A stretch of 64,000 bases of DNA from Diphasiastrum complanatum (GCA_029204225.1 CM055096.1:45663346-45727345), one strand, 5' to 3'. Positions 9,712-20,988 are shown, counted from the first letter of the stretch. Numbers and translations are program-made. The notes: generated by a model not told the origin, from the letters alone.

Positions 9712-12119
9712 GTGTGTGGTGCGGCAGAGCGCCGAGATTCCCCATCGCAGTCGGCACCTATAGCCGGCACTAGCTCCGCTGCAGCATCCATTCCACCTTC
9801 TTCTGGAGAGACTCCTGCAGTGCCAGTTGGTGGGGCAGGCAGTAGTGCTATTGGTAGCACTGTTAGGGGACGGGGTCGAAGACATGTGAGAGGCAGGGAT
9901 GTTTTTGTGGCAGCCTTCCAGCAGTCGCATGCAGCTGCTATTGCTGTTAGGAGGTGCTTTTACTTGTGTGACCTCCCTTTTCATGTGGCACAAACCCCTG
10001 CATGGAGTGATATGATGCGAGCAGTATCTCGTATCGGTGCTGGGTGGGGCCCGACCATGGAGCAGTTGAGGACGAGAGATGCTGAGCGGCAATCCGTGGA
10101 TGCTGACCTACAGCCCATTAGGAAGTCATGGGCGAGGTATACCTGTAACCTTACATCTTCAAAACCTTTGCACTTGTCACTTACTACTTTAGAGATAAGT
10201 ACTTTCAAGTTTCTAACTTTGAACTTTCAATCTCCAAATTTGCAACTTAGTTAGTTGAAAGTGATGTCGAATGTTTTAGGTTTGGATGCATTATAATATC
10301 AGATGGTTGGACCGATGCAAGGAGGCGCCAACTTGTGAATATATTGGTGTCTTCTTGCATGGGCACCATGTTTTTGAGATCCATTGATACGTCGAAGCCA
10401 GGCATGGCATTGGATGGCAAGAGATTGTTTGAGTACATCTCACAGGCCATTGAGGAGGTCGGAAAAGAGAATGTTGTCCAAGTATGCACTGCCACTTTCA
10501 TGTTTCAACTTTCGACATTGAGCTCTCAGCTTTGAAGTTAGTAAGTTACAACTTACAACTTACATTTTGTGAATCGTGATTATTGTTTTGAACGTTGCAA
10601 TTTGCACTTGCCATTTACATTTGCAATTTGCATTTGCATTGGCTTCCAGAATGCTCAATGGTGAATGTTCACGAGTTATGATTCGACCTTTGTCGGAATT
10701 CCAATGCAGGTTGTCACGGACAACGCGTCCAATTGTGTTGCCATGGGGAAGATGGTGAATGAGAAGTACCCTTGGATTTTCTGGAGTCCATGTGCTGCAC
10801 ATTCTCTTGACCTCTTAGTTGAAGATATTGGGAGATTATCCTGGGTCAAGGAGGTTGTAGACATGGCACGATTCTTGGTGAGATTTGTCACCAAGAGACA
10901 GAGGGTCTTGAGCATCTTCAGGTCCTATTCCACCTTGGATCTCTTGAGGCCTGCCCCCACTAGGTAACCAAGTTCCAACTTCCAACCTGACAACCTGTTT
11001 CCAATTTTTTTATTTGAAAATTGCAATTTTGTTTTAGCTTCAAGTTTCAGTGCTCATAGAATTTGAATTTTGCTATATAGTATAGCCTGCTTGCTGCCTA
11101 TAGGCTATGACCAATTATCAATCTTATTTCATGATTTTCATCCTAGGTTTGCCTATATGTTCATTGTTTTGGAGCGGCTCATAAAAGTGTGTGGAAGTCT
11201 GAGGATGACAGTGGTTTCACCCCATTGGGCAGAGTGGGGCTGATTACGAGAGGCCAGGGCCAAGGTGATGGGGACTTCATTTTGGGATGATGCACGCTCG
11301 ATTGTCATATCCATGCAACCTATCTATAGTGTGCTTCGCCTTACTAATAGAGAGGGTTCCACTTTAGGCCTTCTTTATGAGTTTATGGATAAGCTAGGAG
11401 AGCAGCTTCAAGGTTGCACGACCATGGCTCCTGACAGGTATATCACTACGTTGAAAGTTTCAAAGTTGATTCTTAAATCTTCATTGACATTCATGATTAG
11501 AATTTAGTTAAAACTTAATAGTTCTTGAGACTTGAATGCTCAAACTTCACTCCTGATTGTTTGTAGGCTGGAAGAAGTAAGGGGCCTATTTCTAGGCAGA
11601 TGGTAGTGGTTCCATCAACCTCTGCATATCGTGGCTTGCATGCTTCATCCACTATGGAGGACGGAAGATCAATTCCATGATCAAGAGCTCAGGCAATTAT
11701 GGCATTCCTACGTCTCCTCTATCTATCCTGATCCCAGGGATCAGGATGCACTCATGGATGACGTGAATTTATTCAGGTATGTACTATGTCATTAGTAAAT
11801 TGTAATATGTATTCAGGTATGTATTCATCTATGTAGTATGTATATGTATGAAGTCTAAGGCTTAAGCTAGCTGCTAGTTAAAACTTAATAGTAGTAACTT
11901 GTAAGCATTTAGTATTTACTATTTTGAAATTTGAATGGTGATGAATGTTGAATGTTCAAGACCGAGCGCCTCGATTTCGGTCATGCAGCTGCCATGCTGA
12001 GGGAAGGGCAACTGCGCCCTGTTTCATGGTGGATGAAGTACGGGAATGATATTCCCAAGTTGCAGAGACTTGCCATCCACGTCCTCTCACAAGATTGCAC
12101 AAACTCACCTCCTAAATAG
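9712..12119 (+). pseudogene. hAT transposase gene (DUF659 type), six exons
   Basis: Exons are supported by GT/AG borders and continuing homology: 9712-10136, 10280-10481, 10710-10963, 11147-11437, 11567-11776 and 11961-12119. Motifs in order: RRCFYLCDLPFH, FGCIIISDGWTDARRRQ, VVTDNASNCV, WSPCAAHSLDLL, WAEWG, FWDDARSIV and finally PVSWWMKYGNDIPKLQRL. The last is the start of the hAT dimerisation region. The frame is cut by TGA at 11241, TAG at about 11609 (both next to Trp) and a phase mismatch into the last exon. It ends at LSQDCTNSPPK plus stop, where the family normally continues, apparently because of a copia-like LTR. No BED exon was found upstream. The transposase would excise and paste its own element in the nucleus; this copy cannot. 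Confidence 0.8.
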
Positions 12120-12145
12120 TAGGAGAGGTTGGTCAACAAGACACA

Positions 12146-12551
12146 TGTCAGTTGCTTAGTGGGACACTTGGTCTAATGTATGGGTGACACATGATCGACG
12201 GCCCTATTTGCTTGCCTCTATGTTAGGGTACTGCTAGGTGGCAAGTGTCGGTAGTGCATGGAGTTTGCCATGTGTCGACATTAGAAGGGTTGGGGTTATG
12301 GGATGCTTGAAGGATTGTGGATAAATGAGCCTTGAGAGAAGCGTTCCTCATCCCATCCTATGTAGCAAAGGACATGTTTGCAAATCAATAAAGTTGGAAT
12401 CTTGCTCTTTTCGGTGCATGGTATTATGAGTGCGTGTTAGATTAGAGAGAACTTGACAAAATCATTCAAGTATTGCAATCTTTTCCTTGCGTATTCTCTT
12501 GTCTTTATGCTTGTATGCTATTACTCTAAGTCTAGATTATAGCTTTCTAAA
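12146..12551 (+). repeat. Copia-like 5' LTR remnant
   Basis: It starts TGTCAG near 12146, carries an AATAAA signal at about 12386, and is followed at 12553 by TGGTTTCAAAGCA. That is an 11 of 13 match to the initiator tRNA-Met primer site. A second, weaker primer-like string lies at 12419, so the right border is uncertain. An ATG (12671) with a short open frame follows before gypsy sequence takes over at 12763. The insertion truncates the hAT gene upstream. Confidence 0.4.
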
Positions 12552-12762
12552 ATGGTTTCAAAGCAGATCATGCTCCACACCCATCTAAGGGATTTGTAGG
12601 AGCTCTCAAATCTAAAAAGTTGCATGGGTATAGAAAGAACTAAATATTTTGCTAATTCTAGAGAGAGAAATGAGCGTTGAACCTCTTTTTGAGTTTTTGA
12701 GTGGATCTTCATCCATACTTATTTGATTGGCTTAATTTTTGGATTTTCAGGAAGGCCTTGTC

Positions 12763-13013
12763 AGTTATGGACTTGGCTCATTACATTCGCCGCGTCCATT
12801 CTTTTATTGTTAATATGCATAAGCAGGCCTAAGGGCCCTTTTTATTCATATACTGGCCTTGGGCCCTATTTGGTTATAATTTTAGGACTTGGTCACATTG
12901 ATTTGGAGTGGCGGTCCTCCTATTGGGAGGGCGCACTATTTTCCCTCCAAATCCTTTTCCCTCCCTTTTTTGAATCCTCCATTTGATTCAGGGAGAGGGT
13001 ATAAGTAGGGCAT
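12763..13013 (+). repeat. Ty3/gypsy 5' LTR fragment of the older element
   Basis: It starts AGTTATGGACTTGGC, the same left end as the LTRs of the complete element at 15297-21406. It shares the CCTAAGGGCCC and TTGGGCCCTATTTGG blocks with the inverted fragment at 23321-23660. It stops in the middle of the LTR at a short CATGG microhomology and runs straight into gag. The primer site, leader and Gag N-terminus are therefore deleted. Confidence 0.75.
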
Positions 13014-14110
13014 GGCCTACTTTTCGTCATGATCTTCATATGGCTATGATTGACCCACAATGGTTGGTTCGCCAACGTGATCTGTTTCGTAGCCTTCACC
13101 ATACTAGTGATTTGACTGCTTATATTGATCAATTTATTGAGCTTTCCTACCTTTTTACTGATCTTCATCCTACAGAGCTTATTTCACATTTTATTGCATG
13201 TCTTAGAGACACCTTACGATATGATGTCTCATCTTTTCGGCCTCTTACTCTCTCAGATGCTATCTCCTTGGCTACTACCTTGCAGCATAAGTATCCTGAG
13301 TTATCCACTTCTTCTCATTTTTCTTGCTCTCATTCCACTGCTTCTCCTACTTTGGCTTCTTCTACTACCGTTCCTCCTGGTCCTCCTACCGCTATTTTTT
13401 ACCATGAGGCTCTTACTCCTGATGATTTTGATGTTTATATCCATATTCTTGATACTCCTGACCCACATTCTGTTGATGGGCCGGCTGACCCGCTTCCTGA
13501 TGATCCTGCTTCCGCCGCTTGCCATGCACAGCTTGCTTATGCTACTTGGGCTGGTGGGCGTCCTGGTCCTCGTTCTATTCTGTTACGTGTTCGCATTTTG
13601 GGGCGAGAGTATATTGCTTTGGTGGATACTGGCAGTACACCTTCATTTATTAGCAGTTACATTTCCACCAGGATTCGTGCTACACCTATTTCTGCTACAC
13701 AGTCTCTCAGTGTTGAGGTTGCTCGTTCTCATTCTTTTTCCAGTTCTCAGATGTTTCGGGGCTTGGACTATAGCATTGGTGACTTCTCTGGACAGGCAGA
13801 TTTCTATATTATTCCTCTAGAGCGCTATGACATTATTTTTGGTGCAGATTGGTTTTCGTCACTTGGTACTGTTGCTGTGGATCTTTCTCAGCAGACACTG
13901 TCTTTTACACATGTTGGTCGGCATCATTTACTTCCTGGTATTGATTCCAGAGTGACTATCAGTTGGTTACCGGAAAGCAGTTTATGTGTAGCCTGCCAAA
14001 GGCTCACGATGCAGCTCTTCTTTCCATTTAGCGTACATTAGTTGCTGCTTCACTTTCACCGACCGTGGGTCCTCTTACTCAGGTTGATGCTGCTCCGGAT
14101 TTACAGGTTG
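13014..14110 (+). pseudogene. Ty3/gypsy gag-protease, internally deleted
   Basis: A frame open to 14041 joins the C-terminal half of Gag (TFRHDLHMAMIDPQWL, LSYLFTDLHPTELIS, LRYDVSSFRPLTL) to a retropepsin. The protease keeps the catalytic ALVDTGSTPSFIS (about 13616-13655) and the flap-side SGQADFYIIPLERYDIIFG. The zinc knuckle found between these parts in the related element at 19250-19306 is missing here, yet the frame is preserved. After 14041 homology to the pol N-terminus continues briefly (LTQVDAAPDLQVV) and then ends. Gag forms particles and the protease matures them; this copy lacks RNA-binding and everything downstream. Confidence 0.8.
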
Positions 14111-15291
14111 TTGCTACGTGCCTTGCGCCTATATGCCTTGATTCACAGATATCGTATTGGTGCTGGTTTTTCCATATTACTGATCGCCTATGGTGCGGAT
14201 ATCTCTATGATTATGCATGTGGCTCTCTATGTGTTCCTTGGATTGTTGCTCATTGTCAGGCTTGGCATATCCTGATGGCTTGGGTTATTGCCTCCGTTCC
14301 AGCTATTGTTTGTCCGGGTAATCTTCAGGTTCCCCGTCATTTCGGGTTCCTCCATATCGCTTGGTCTCCGATGCTGAGTTGCCACTTTGTTCTGGTGTTC
14401 CGAGACCATCAGGGTACCTTGAGAGAGTTCCTTCTCCTCTCTTGAATAGTTTTTGGGGATGTTGTTGCCATATACTTCAGTGTTGCTCATATGTGCTTTG
14501 ATACTCATTCCCAGATACACGTGGATATTGCTCCGATGCTTGCTACTGATGTTGCAGATCCTGTTCCTCATTCCAGTGCATTTCTTCTATTCCTCACTTG
14601 TGCGCCTGGTGTGTATTTTGGGAATACACTTGCAGCCAGTTCCGATGGGTCATCCGATTCTCCATCCGTTTTTGGTGTATCCTATGATGGATTGGTATGT
14701 CCATATGAGGTCTTTCTGGATGAGTTTTTCGGCTACAGTTTTTCAGTTGGGACCTCTACTATTTCTAGATTTGTTGCTATTGTTTTCATGCATCATGTCT
14801 TTTTAGATAATGCATTGATTTCTTGGACCTTCTGGAGCTTTTGGCATGCTGCTCTTCTCGTGATATGGGCCTTGAGGGAACTGTGTGCCATTGCTACTTC
14901 TCATTCATGGGCCTTATGGATACCTTGGGCTTTTGACCATGCTGGTGCATATTTCTCCATTTTAGCTATCCTTTGTCAGGATGATCTCTTTATGCTCCAT
15001 GTTTCTTGGCATATCGCTTGCTTTCCATGCTGTTACAGCGTGCCTGTTATCCTGCTTATGTTCCTACTCTTTGGTGTTGGTCTTCCGATGCTGCTATCTT
15101 TTCTTGGGGCACCTTGCACATATGGTTGATGGTTACGTGTATGATGCGGCTATTCGTGATGAGTGTCCATCTCTTTTTCAGTTTCCTTATTGGCTTCCCG
15201 TTGCTGATGCAGTTCTACCTTCTCGGGCTTTTTGGATACCTTGGTATGATGTCCCTATCTTTTGGGCTGATCCTCTACTAGCTTGGGCATT
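14111..15291 (+). repeat. Irregular repetitive filler replacing gypsy pol
   Basis: Where RT, RNase H and integrase should follow, there is about 1.2 kb of T/C/G-rich, A-poor sequence. It has recurring degenerate units such as TTCCTCCATATCGCTTGG, GGCATATC.TGATGGCTTGGG and GGATACCTTGG. Related units resume on the far side of the nested element (21412-21500). All three + frames stay open for long stretches because A is scarce, but the predicted peptides are hydrophobic, unlike one another and unlike RT. I read this as non-coding filler of a non-autonomous element. Confidence 0.55.
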
Positions 15292-15296
15292 ACGGA

Positions 15297-15714
15297 AGTT
15301 ACGAATAGAGCCACAGCTGATCTAGAATTAAGCTATGAAAGCATCACATAAGCAAGACTTAACCCTAGAAAGCAGGAAAGAGAGAGATTAAGGAGGCTAA
15401 AGAGAGAGATCAATATCATCAGCTGAATGACAAATGACACAGTTTCCCTACTTATAGCCAAGAGGAAGCCCTAAAAGGAAGCTTCCAGTGGCTAGGGCCC
15501 AACTGGGAGAGATAATAGTGCGCCCTCCAAGAAGGCCCCCACTCTCCAGTAATATGTCCAAATGGCCTAATAATGAATAATAAGGCCAAAGGCCAACCAT
15601 ATAGTCTGAATGTCACTAATGAATAAAAAAGGGCCCAAGGCCTGCTTATGCATAAAGTAAAGTAACTGTAAATGTAAATGGACGCGGTGAATGTAATGAG
15701 CCGAGTCCATAACT
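15297..15714 (-). repeat. Gypsy 3' LTR
   Basis: 418 bp, same length as the 5' LTR. On the + strand it runs from AGTTACGAATAG to GAGTCCATAACT, so its ends are AGTTA/TAACT, not the usual TG/CA. The end placement is fixed by the ACGGA target duplication outside and by the primer site and polypurine tract inside. Confidence 0.92.
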
Positions 15715-15735
15715 CCCCCCGACACAAAAAAAAGA
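15715..15735 (-). other. Polypurine tract
   Basis: The minus strand shows a T/G stretch ending in GTGTCGGGGGG directly before the 3' LTR, the expected place for the plus-strand primer of reverse transcription. Confidence 0.7.
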
Positions 15736-15760
15736 CCCAACTGCCGAAAAGATAACCGGA

Positions 15761-17155
15761 TCAAGTAGCAGCAAGCCCTGGTGCATCCACAGCTAGAGGA
15801 ACATCTGATGTAGAGGAATCAACAAGTGCAGCAAGAGCACGAGCCTGATCCGCAAGTAATGGTGTATGATAAAACACATCAATAGGCTCCCATGTAGCCT
15901 CCTCAATAGGACGACCATCCCACTGGACCAAAAACTGAATCTGCCGGCGGCGTCGACTATGGTATAGACGGACCTGTAATATAGCAGCAGGTAAAAATGG
16001 AAATAACTCTGGAGCAGTAGGAAACTGAGCATCACAAGGAGCGTCATCCTCAATAGCAGCACGTAATAAACTGACATGGAATACATCACAAGCGCGTGTG
16101 GAAGCAGGAAGCTGTAAGCGATATGTAACTGGAATAAGAACCTCCACAATGCGATAAGGCCCATAATAACGTGGTGCAAGCTTCTCAGTAGAAGCATGGC
16201 CCTGGACAAAATGATGACGTGCAAACCGTAAGCGTAGATAAACCATATCTCCAAGCTGAAACTCAACATGGCGGCGGTGACGATCAACTGAGGTCTGATA
16301 ACGCTGCTGAACATGCTATAAATGAGAACTGGCCCGAGTAATAAGCTCTCGAGCACCTGATAGAAAAGATGCAAGTGTAACAGGTGTATCCTCAGGAGGA
16401 AGAGGAATGCTAGGTAAAAGAGGTGCATAGCCATGAGATAATAAAAATGGAGAGACACCTGTGCTTGTACTAACAGAGCTATTATAGCTATACTCTGCTA
16501 AACATAAATGCTGATCCCAATCCTTCCCTGAAGGAGTAACAAAATGGCGCAAATAATCCTCAAGGATCCTGTTAAGGACCTCAGACTGCCCATCAGAAGT
16601 AGAATGATAAGCAGATCCCATAAAAAGCTGAACATCCAAAATACGCATAAGCTCTGTCCAGAATATAGATGTAAACTTACTATCCCGATCAGAAAGGATA
16701 GTACGAGGAAATCCATGCAGGCGGAAAATCTCTGATAGGAACAAACGTGCACACTGCTCTGCTGTGATAGTACTGCGAACTGGGATACAATGTGCCTGTT
16801 TCGAGAACCTGTCAACTACCACCATACATGAATCGTGACCACGCTGGGTATGGGGAAGGCCAAGGATAAAGTCCATAGATATATCAGTCCACTGGTGATG
16901 AGGAATAGGCCAACTCTGGAGCAAACCAGCAGATTTAGATCGGGAGTACTTATTACGAAGACAGAAAGGGCAGGTACGAATAAGTACAGCAAGCTCAGAT
17001 CGAAGAGAGGGCCAATAGAAATGGTCTTTGAGACGAGCATAAGACTTCTGAAAACCAAAGTGACCCCCAACAGGAGAGGAATGAGCATCCGACAACAACT
17101 GGGAATGGATACCCAAAGAACTAGGGATACAAAGAGAATCATAATGATAAAAGAC
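15761..17155 (-). pseudogene. Ty3/gypsy integrase with chromodomain
   Basis: Domain order from the N-terminus: HHCC zinc finger (SDAHSSPVGGHFG, then CPFCLRNK); catalytic core with D (WTDISMDFILGLP), D (ILSDRDSKFTS) and E (DGQSEVLNRILEDYL); GPY/F-like module (LAPRYYGPYRIVEVL); and a C-terminal chromodomain (QFLVQWDGRPIEEATWEP). Chromodomains steer chromovirus integration to histone-marked chromatin. One in-frame TAG (16316-16318) splits the core from the C-terminal module, and a frameshift near 17155 separates it from RNase H. All catalytic residues can be seen. Confidence 0.92.
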
Positions 17156-18979
17156 GATTGTCAATAATGGAGTAAACCTGATGAGGACTGGACGAAACAG
17201 GTGAGGCAGAACTATAAACATCACGAAAATCAGAACATGTAAGGTATGCTGCAGGTAGAGCATCAAACCATGGAGGAATAGTAGAAACGAGTGTATTTAA
17301 CAAAGCTGGAAGACGAGATAATGCATCAGCAGCAGTGTTAGCACGACCAGGACGATACAATATGGAGAAATTAAAAGACTGTAAAAACTGCAACCAACGA
17401 AATTGACAATCACTAAGGTCACGTTGAGAAAACAGATAACGTAAAGACTGGTGATCAGTAATAATGTCAAATGGGACTCGATACAGATAATGACGCCACT
17501 TCTTAAGAGCATAGATAATAGCAAGAAGCTCTTTCTCATGCACAGAATAACATTGCTCATAAGAGCGAAGACGACGCGACTCATAAGCAATAATACATTG
17601 TGACTGGCGAAGTAAAGCACCCAAACCAACATTACTAGCATCAGTCTCAACAAGAAACTTCTCATCAAACTGTGGTAAACACATAACGGCAGCATCAACA
17701 ACAGCACGACGAAGAGTATCAAACGTTGTCTGACAATCAGGAGTCCACAGAAAAGTACTAGACTTCTTCAAAAGTGCATGAAGAGGAGCTGCAATAGTGG
17801 CAAAATGAGGAACTGGACGACGAAGGTGAGTGGCTAACCCAAGAAACATACGAACATGATGAATATCAGTAGGTATAGGCCAATCCTGGATGGCCTGAAC
17901 CTTATGAGGGTCCAGACGAATGTGACCATTACAAAAAAACCAAGAAACTTGATCTCAGAAACAGCAAAAGAACATTTAGACAACTTAGCAAATAACTGGT
18001 GGTGTACAAGTAACTAAAAGACCGAGGAAAGATGGGCAACATGCTCAGCAAGAGACTGACTAAAAATAAGAATATCATCAAAATAAACCAAGACACAATG
18101 ACCAAGAAGCGGACGTAAGACGTTATTCATCACATTCTGGAACGTAGGAGGGCCATTATTAACACCAAAAGGAAGCACACAAAATTCATATAAACCAAGA
18201 TGAGTACGGAAAGCAGTCTTATGTTCGTCAGAAGGGTGCATCCTGATTTGGTAATATCCAGAACGAAGGTCTATCTTGGAAAAGATTTTAGAGGTACCGA
18301 GATGGTCAAAGAGGTCATCCATGTGTGGAATAGGGTACTGATTACGAATAGTCAACTTATTTAAAGCACAGTAATCAATACAAAGGCGTTTGGTACCATC
18401 TTTCTTATTAATAAGGAGAACTAGAGCACCAAAAGGGCTGTGACTAGGAACAATGAGACCCTGATCTAACAAGGCAGTAATATGGAGCTCAAGCTCATCA
18501 CACTCAGATCGAGACATACAATAAGGGGGAAGGAAGGGAGGAGCAGAACCAGGACGCAAATCAATATGATGGTTCACGTCACGTAATGGTGGTAGCGTCG
18601 TAGGTTCTGAAAAGACAAAAGCATACTGATGTAATAAGTCAGAAATCACCTGAGGAACAGCTGCTAGTGTAGAAACTGGAGGAACTGGTACTGCCCGCTG
18701 AACACATAATAAGGCAGCACAATGAGCCTTCGGCAGGCTGCGAATAAACTGCTTCCCAGTAATTAACTGGAAGTCTCCCTGAGAATCAATGCCCACAAGT
18801 GAGTGTGTAACTGCATCATGTACAAATGTCAATGTCTGCTGTGTCAAGTCCAGTGTAACGGCTCCAAGAGATGCAAACCAATCAGCACCAAGGATAAGAT
18901 CATAACGCTCCATAGGGATAATGTAAAGATCTGCCTGTCCAGAGAAATTGCCAATGCGGTATGGTAAACGCTGAAACAT
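17139..18979 (-). pseudogene. Ty3/gypsy reverse transcriptase and RNase H
   Basis: The RT holds DYCALNKLTIRNQYPIP, FSKIDLRSGYYQIRM and the catalytic VLVYFDDILIFSQS. RNase H follows with the expected acidic residues in FLVETDASNVGLGALL, HEKELLAIIYALKKW and ITDHQSLRYL. The N-terminal part (18600-18979) is the tail of the protease (FSGQADLYIIPMERYD). Breaks: a TAG at 18011-18013 right after the fingers-palm part, and a one-base loss in a T7 run near 17935. Without them the frame would run from protease to integrase. Confidence 0.92.
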
Positions 18980-19306
18980 CTGAGAACTAGGAAAAGAATG
19001 AGAACTGTGAGAGGCTGGGAAGCAGGAACAGGTGAAGCACGGATCCGACTAGTGATATAACTGCTAACGAGGACCAGGATGCCCTGTCCAAGTAGCATAG
19101 GCAAGCTGAGCATGGCAAGTAGCAGGAAGTAAATCAGGGGAAGGCTCAGAGGATAAGTCAAGCTCATCAGAAATATGAATGTAGATATCGGAATCATCTG
19201 GAGTAGTGCCCTCCTGGTAAAAAACAACAGTAGTAGTAGGGAGAGGCTGGCGGCAATCACGGGCAAGATGGTCAGGGCTCTTACAACGAAAGCAAAGACG
19301 CTTCTG
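18980..19306 (-). pseudogene. Zinc knuckle and deleted protease
   Basis: Just after the gag stop the frame continues with a CCHC knuckle (CFRCKSPDHLARDC, about 19255-19296), then the acidic linker TPDDSDIYIHIS and QLAYATWTGHPGPR. Compared with the related plus-strand copy, the segment holding the protease active site (ALVDTGS) is absent; two stops and a shift follow. The protease is therefore non-functional here even though its C-terminal part is preserved. Confidence 0.8.
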
Positions 19307-20362
19307 CTAAAGATCAGCGAACTCTGCAGACGTGTAACGTCGGACAAAAGCAGGTCGAGGAGTCGGAGGACGAGGAGGCGAAGGGGCAATGGAGAGAGCT
19401 GGAACAGAAGGGGCCGGTGTAGGGGTGAACGTAGCGGGAAAAGATGGAGCAGAAGGACGGGGTCGGGAGAAGCGGGAAGGAAGGGTGTCAGAGTACTTAT
19501 GCTGTAAAGTACTGGCAAGAGACATCGCCTCAACAAGTGTGGTAGGACGGAAGGAAGAAACGTCATAACGTAAAGCACCACGAAGCCCAGCAATGTAACG
19601 AGAAATAAGCTCAGTGGGCTGTAGATCTGTGAAAAGATAAGAAAGCTCCATAAACTGATCTGTATAAGAAGCAAGATCACTGGTCTGAGTGAGACTACGG
19701 AATGTATCACGTTGGCGGTCAAGCCACTGAGGATCAATCATAGCATGGCGGAGGTCACGGCGAAAAGTATGCCATACATGGAGCCCTTCCCGATCAGGAT
19801 CAACTCTATAAACTCGCCACCACGTGGCAGCACGTCCATCTAAATGTAAAGCAGCCAACTGGATCTTCTGAGGATCAGTCTTGGGGTAAATCTGAAAATA
19901 TGTGTCAAGCTTAGCAAACCAATTCTCTAATAAGTTCCCGTCGGAGGAACCAGAATAGGTAGCAAGCTGTACCCTATCACGAAAGTCTCGAGCAAAGTGT
20001 GGCTCAGGAAGGGGGGGACGAGGAAAGAAACCAGGAGGTGGGTTAGATGGAATGAACGGTCCACCACCAGGCTGACTAGCAGAAGAAGATGGAAATCCAA
20101 ATGGAGGAAGAGTCCCAAATGTAGGAAAAACAGGAGCTTTACCAGGACCATGAGGCTGTAAAGAATCAATCTGTAACTGCATAGTAGCAAAGCCGGTCAT
20201 AACTGAATCGAAGCGAAGAACGAGGCCAGAAAGGGTCTCATCCATGCGACGAAACTGATCGGATAAGGTTTCCTGAGTAGTCTCACTCGGCGTAGGTGAA
20301 TGTGCCATAATGATAGTGGAAGGAATAGACGAAAACTTGGGGGAGCGGACTCTTGTCGTCAC
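19307..20362 (-). CDS. Ty3/gypsy Gag capsid region
   Basis: A 351-codon open frame. The first ATG gives MTTRVRSPKFSS; a second ATG 18 codons on (MAHSPTPSETTQETLSDQ) may be the real start. A short coiled coil (FRRMDETLSGLVLRFDSVM), a Pro/Gly-rich linker and the Retrotran_gag core follow (FAKLDTYFQIYP, AATWWRVYR, LSYLFTDLQPTELIS). It ends at a TAG one codon before the zinc-knuckle section, at a place where Lys would fit. That may be a point mutation or a natural gag terminus. The frame is otherwise unbroken. Confidence 0.85.
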   Translation of the reverse strand: MTTRVRSPKFSSIPSTIIMAHSPTPSETTQETLSDQFRRMDETLSGLVLRFDSVMTGFATMQLQIDSLQPHGPGKAPVFPTFGTLPPFGFPSSSASQPGGGPFIPSNPPPGFFPRPPLPEPHFARDFRDRVQLATYSGSSDGNLLENWFAKLDTYFQIYPKTDPQKIQLAALHLDGRAATWWRVYRVDPDREGLHVWHTFRRDLRHAMIDPQWLDRQRDTFRSLTQTSDLASYTDQFMELSYLFTDLQPTELISRYIAGLRGALRYDVSSFRPTTLVEAMSLASTLQHKYSDTLPSRFSRPRPSAPSFPATFTPTPAPSVPALSIAPSPPRPPTPRPAFVRRYTSAEFADL

Positions 20363-20974
20363 CCCAAATTAGCCTATTACAACCAATATTATCACAACTG
20401 AAAAAAAACAGATAGCAATGAACAATGGAGAAGCTGTAAAAATGCGCCGGACAGCCAGGGATACAATGTGAATTTGAAAGAGTAAATAGAGTTAGAATTC
20501 CTGAAAATGTGGTGGAGAATGAGCGCGCGACAGCCTTTTGATAAGCTGTAAAAGATGGCTGGAATTGGAGAAATGAAAAGGCAAAAGTGACAAGTTGGGA
20601 GTGCTGAGGCAGCGATTTACAGGTTGAAGAATTTTAGCTGTTTGGAATAGCAAATGATGTCGGAATTGGGTAGTTTTTTGGATGAGGATGGGCGCTGGAC
20701 ATTCAGGGAACTAACTGTGGAAGATGGCTGCAAACTGGAAAAATATCAGACGAAAGTGATAGGCCGGAAGGCAGGGACAGCGATGGAAAGGAAGAGGAGG
20801 AGCGCTGGGTAGCAAGGAAAAGAGGGGACAAAACAGGGGGAACGCTGGGCAGGAAGGAGTGGAAGGAGCAGCGATGGAACAGGGCTGTCAAAACGGTAAT
20901 GGAGCTGTAGGATCAGCGATGGAGGAGCAAGGCAAGGCAGCAAAGAAAAAAAATTCCAGATTGTGCTCAGAAAA
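20363..20974 (-). other. Gypsy 5' leader
   Basis: Untranslated stretch between the primer site and gag. I see no conserved feature in it beyond an A-rich and G-rich composition on the + strand. Confidence 0.6.
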
Positions 20975-20988
20975 GTGCTTTGATACCA
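20975..20988 (-). other. Primer-binding site (initiator tRNA-Met type)
   Basis: The minus strand reads TGGTATCAAAGCAC directly after the 5' LTR, a near match to the initiator tRNA-Met site TGGTATCAGAGC. Direct abutment to position 20989 confirms the LTR border. Confidence 0.9.

Noticed and set aside
10560-10758. Short frames around 10560-10760
   Set aside because: Intron of the hAT gene with repeated TTTGCATTTGCA-type text; not coding.
12419-12433. TGGTATTATGAGTGC as a primer-binding site
   Set aside because: A weaker match than TGGTTTCAAAGCA at 12553; kept only as an alternative border for the copia-like LTR.
13125-13820. 231-codon hydrophobic frame overlapping gypsy gag-protease
   Set aside because: Shadow of the recognised gag-protease frame on the same strand.
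14042-15325. Long hydrophobic open frames in all three + frames
   Set aside because: They follow from A-poor, T-rich irregular repeats with few possible stop codons. The peptides share no motif and the region replaces gypsy pol.
19305-19312. Programmed readthrough at the gag TAG followed by CAG
   Set aside because: A point change from a Lys codon explains it as well, other nearby stops show general decay, and the related copy has deleted the site, so it cannot be tested here.
18844-19737. 297-codon Leu-rich minus-strand frame
   Set aside because: Shadow of the gypsy gag/protease region in another frame; no motif of its own.
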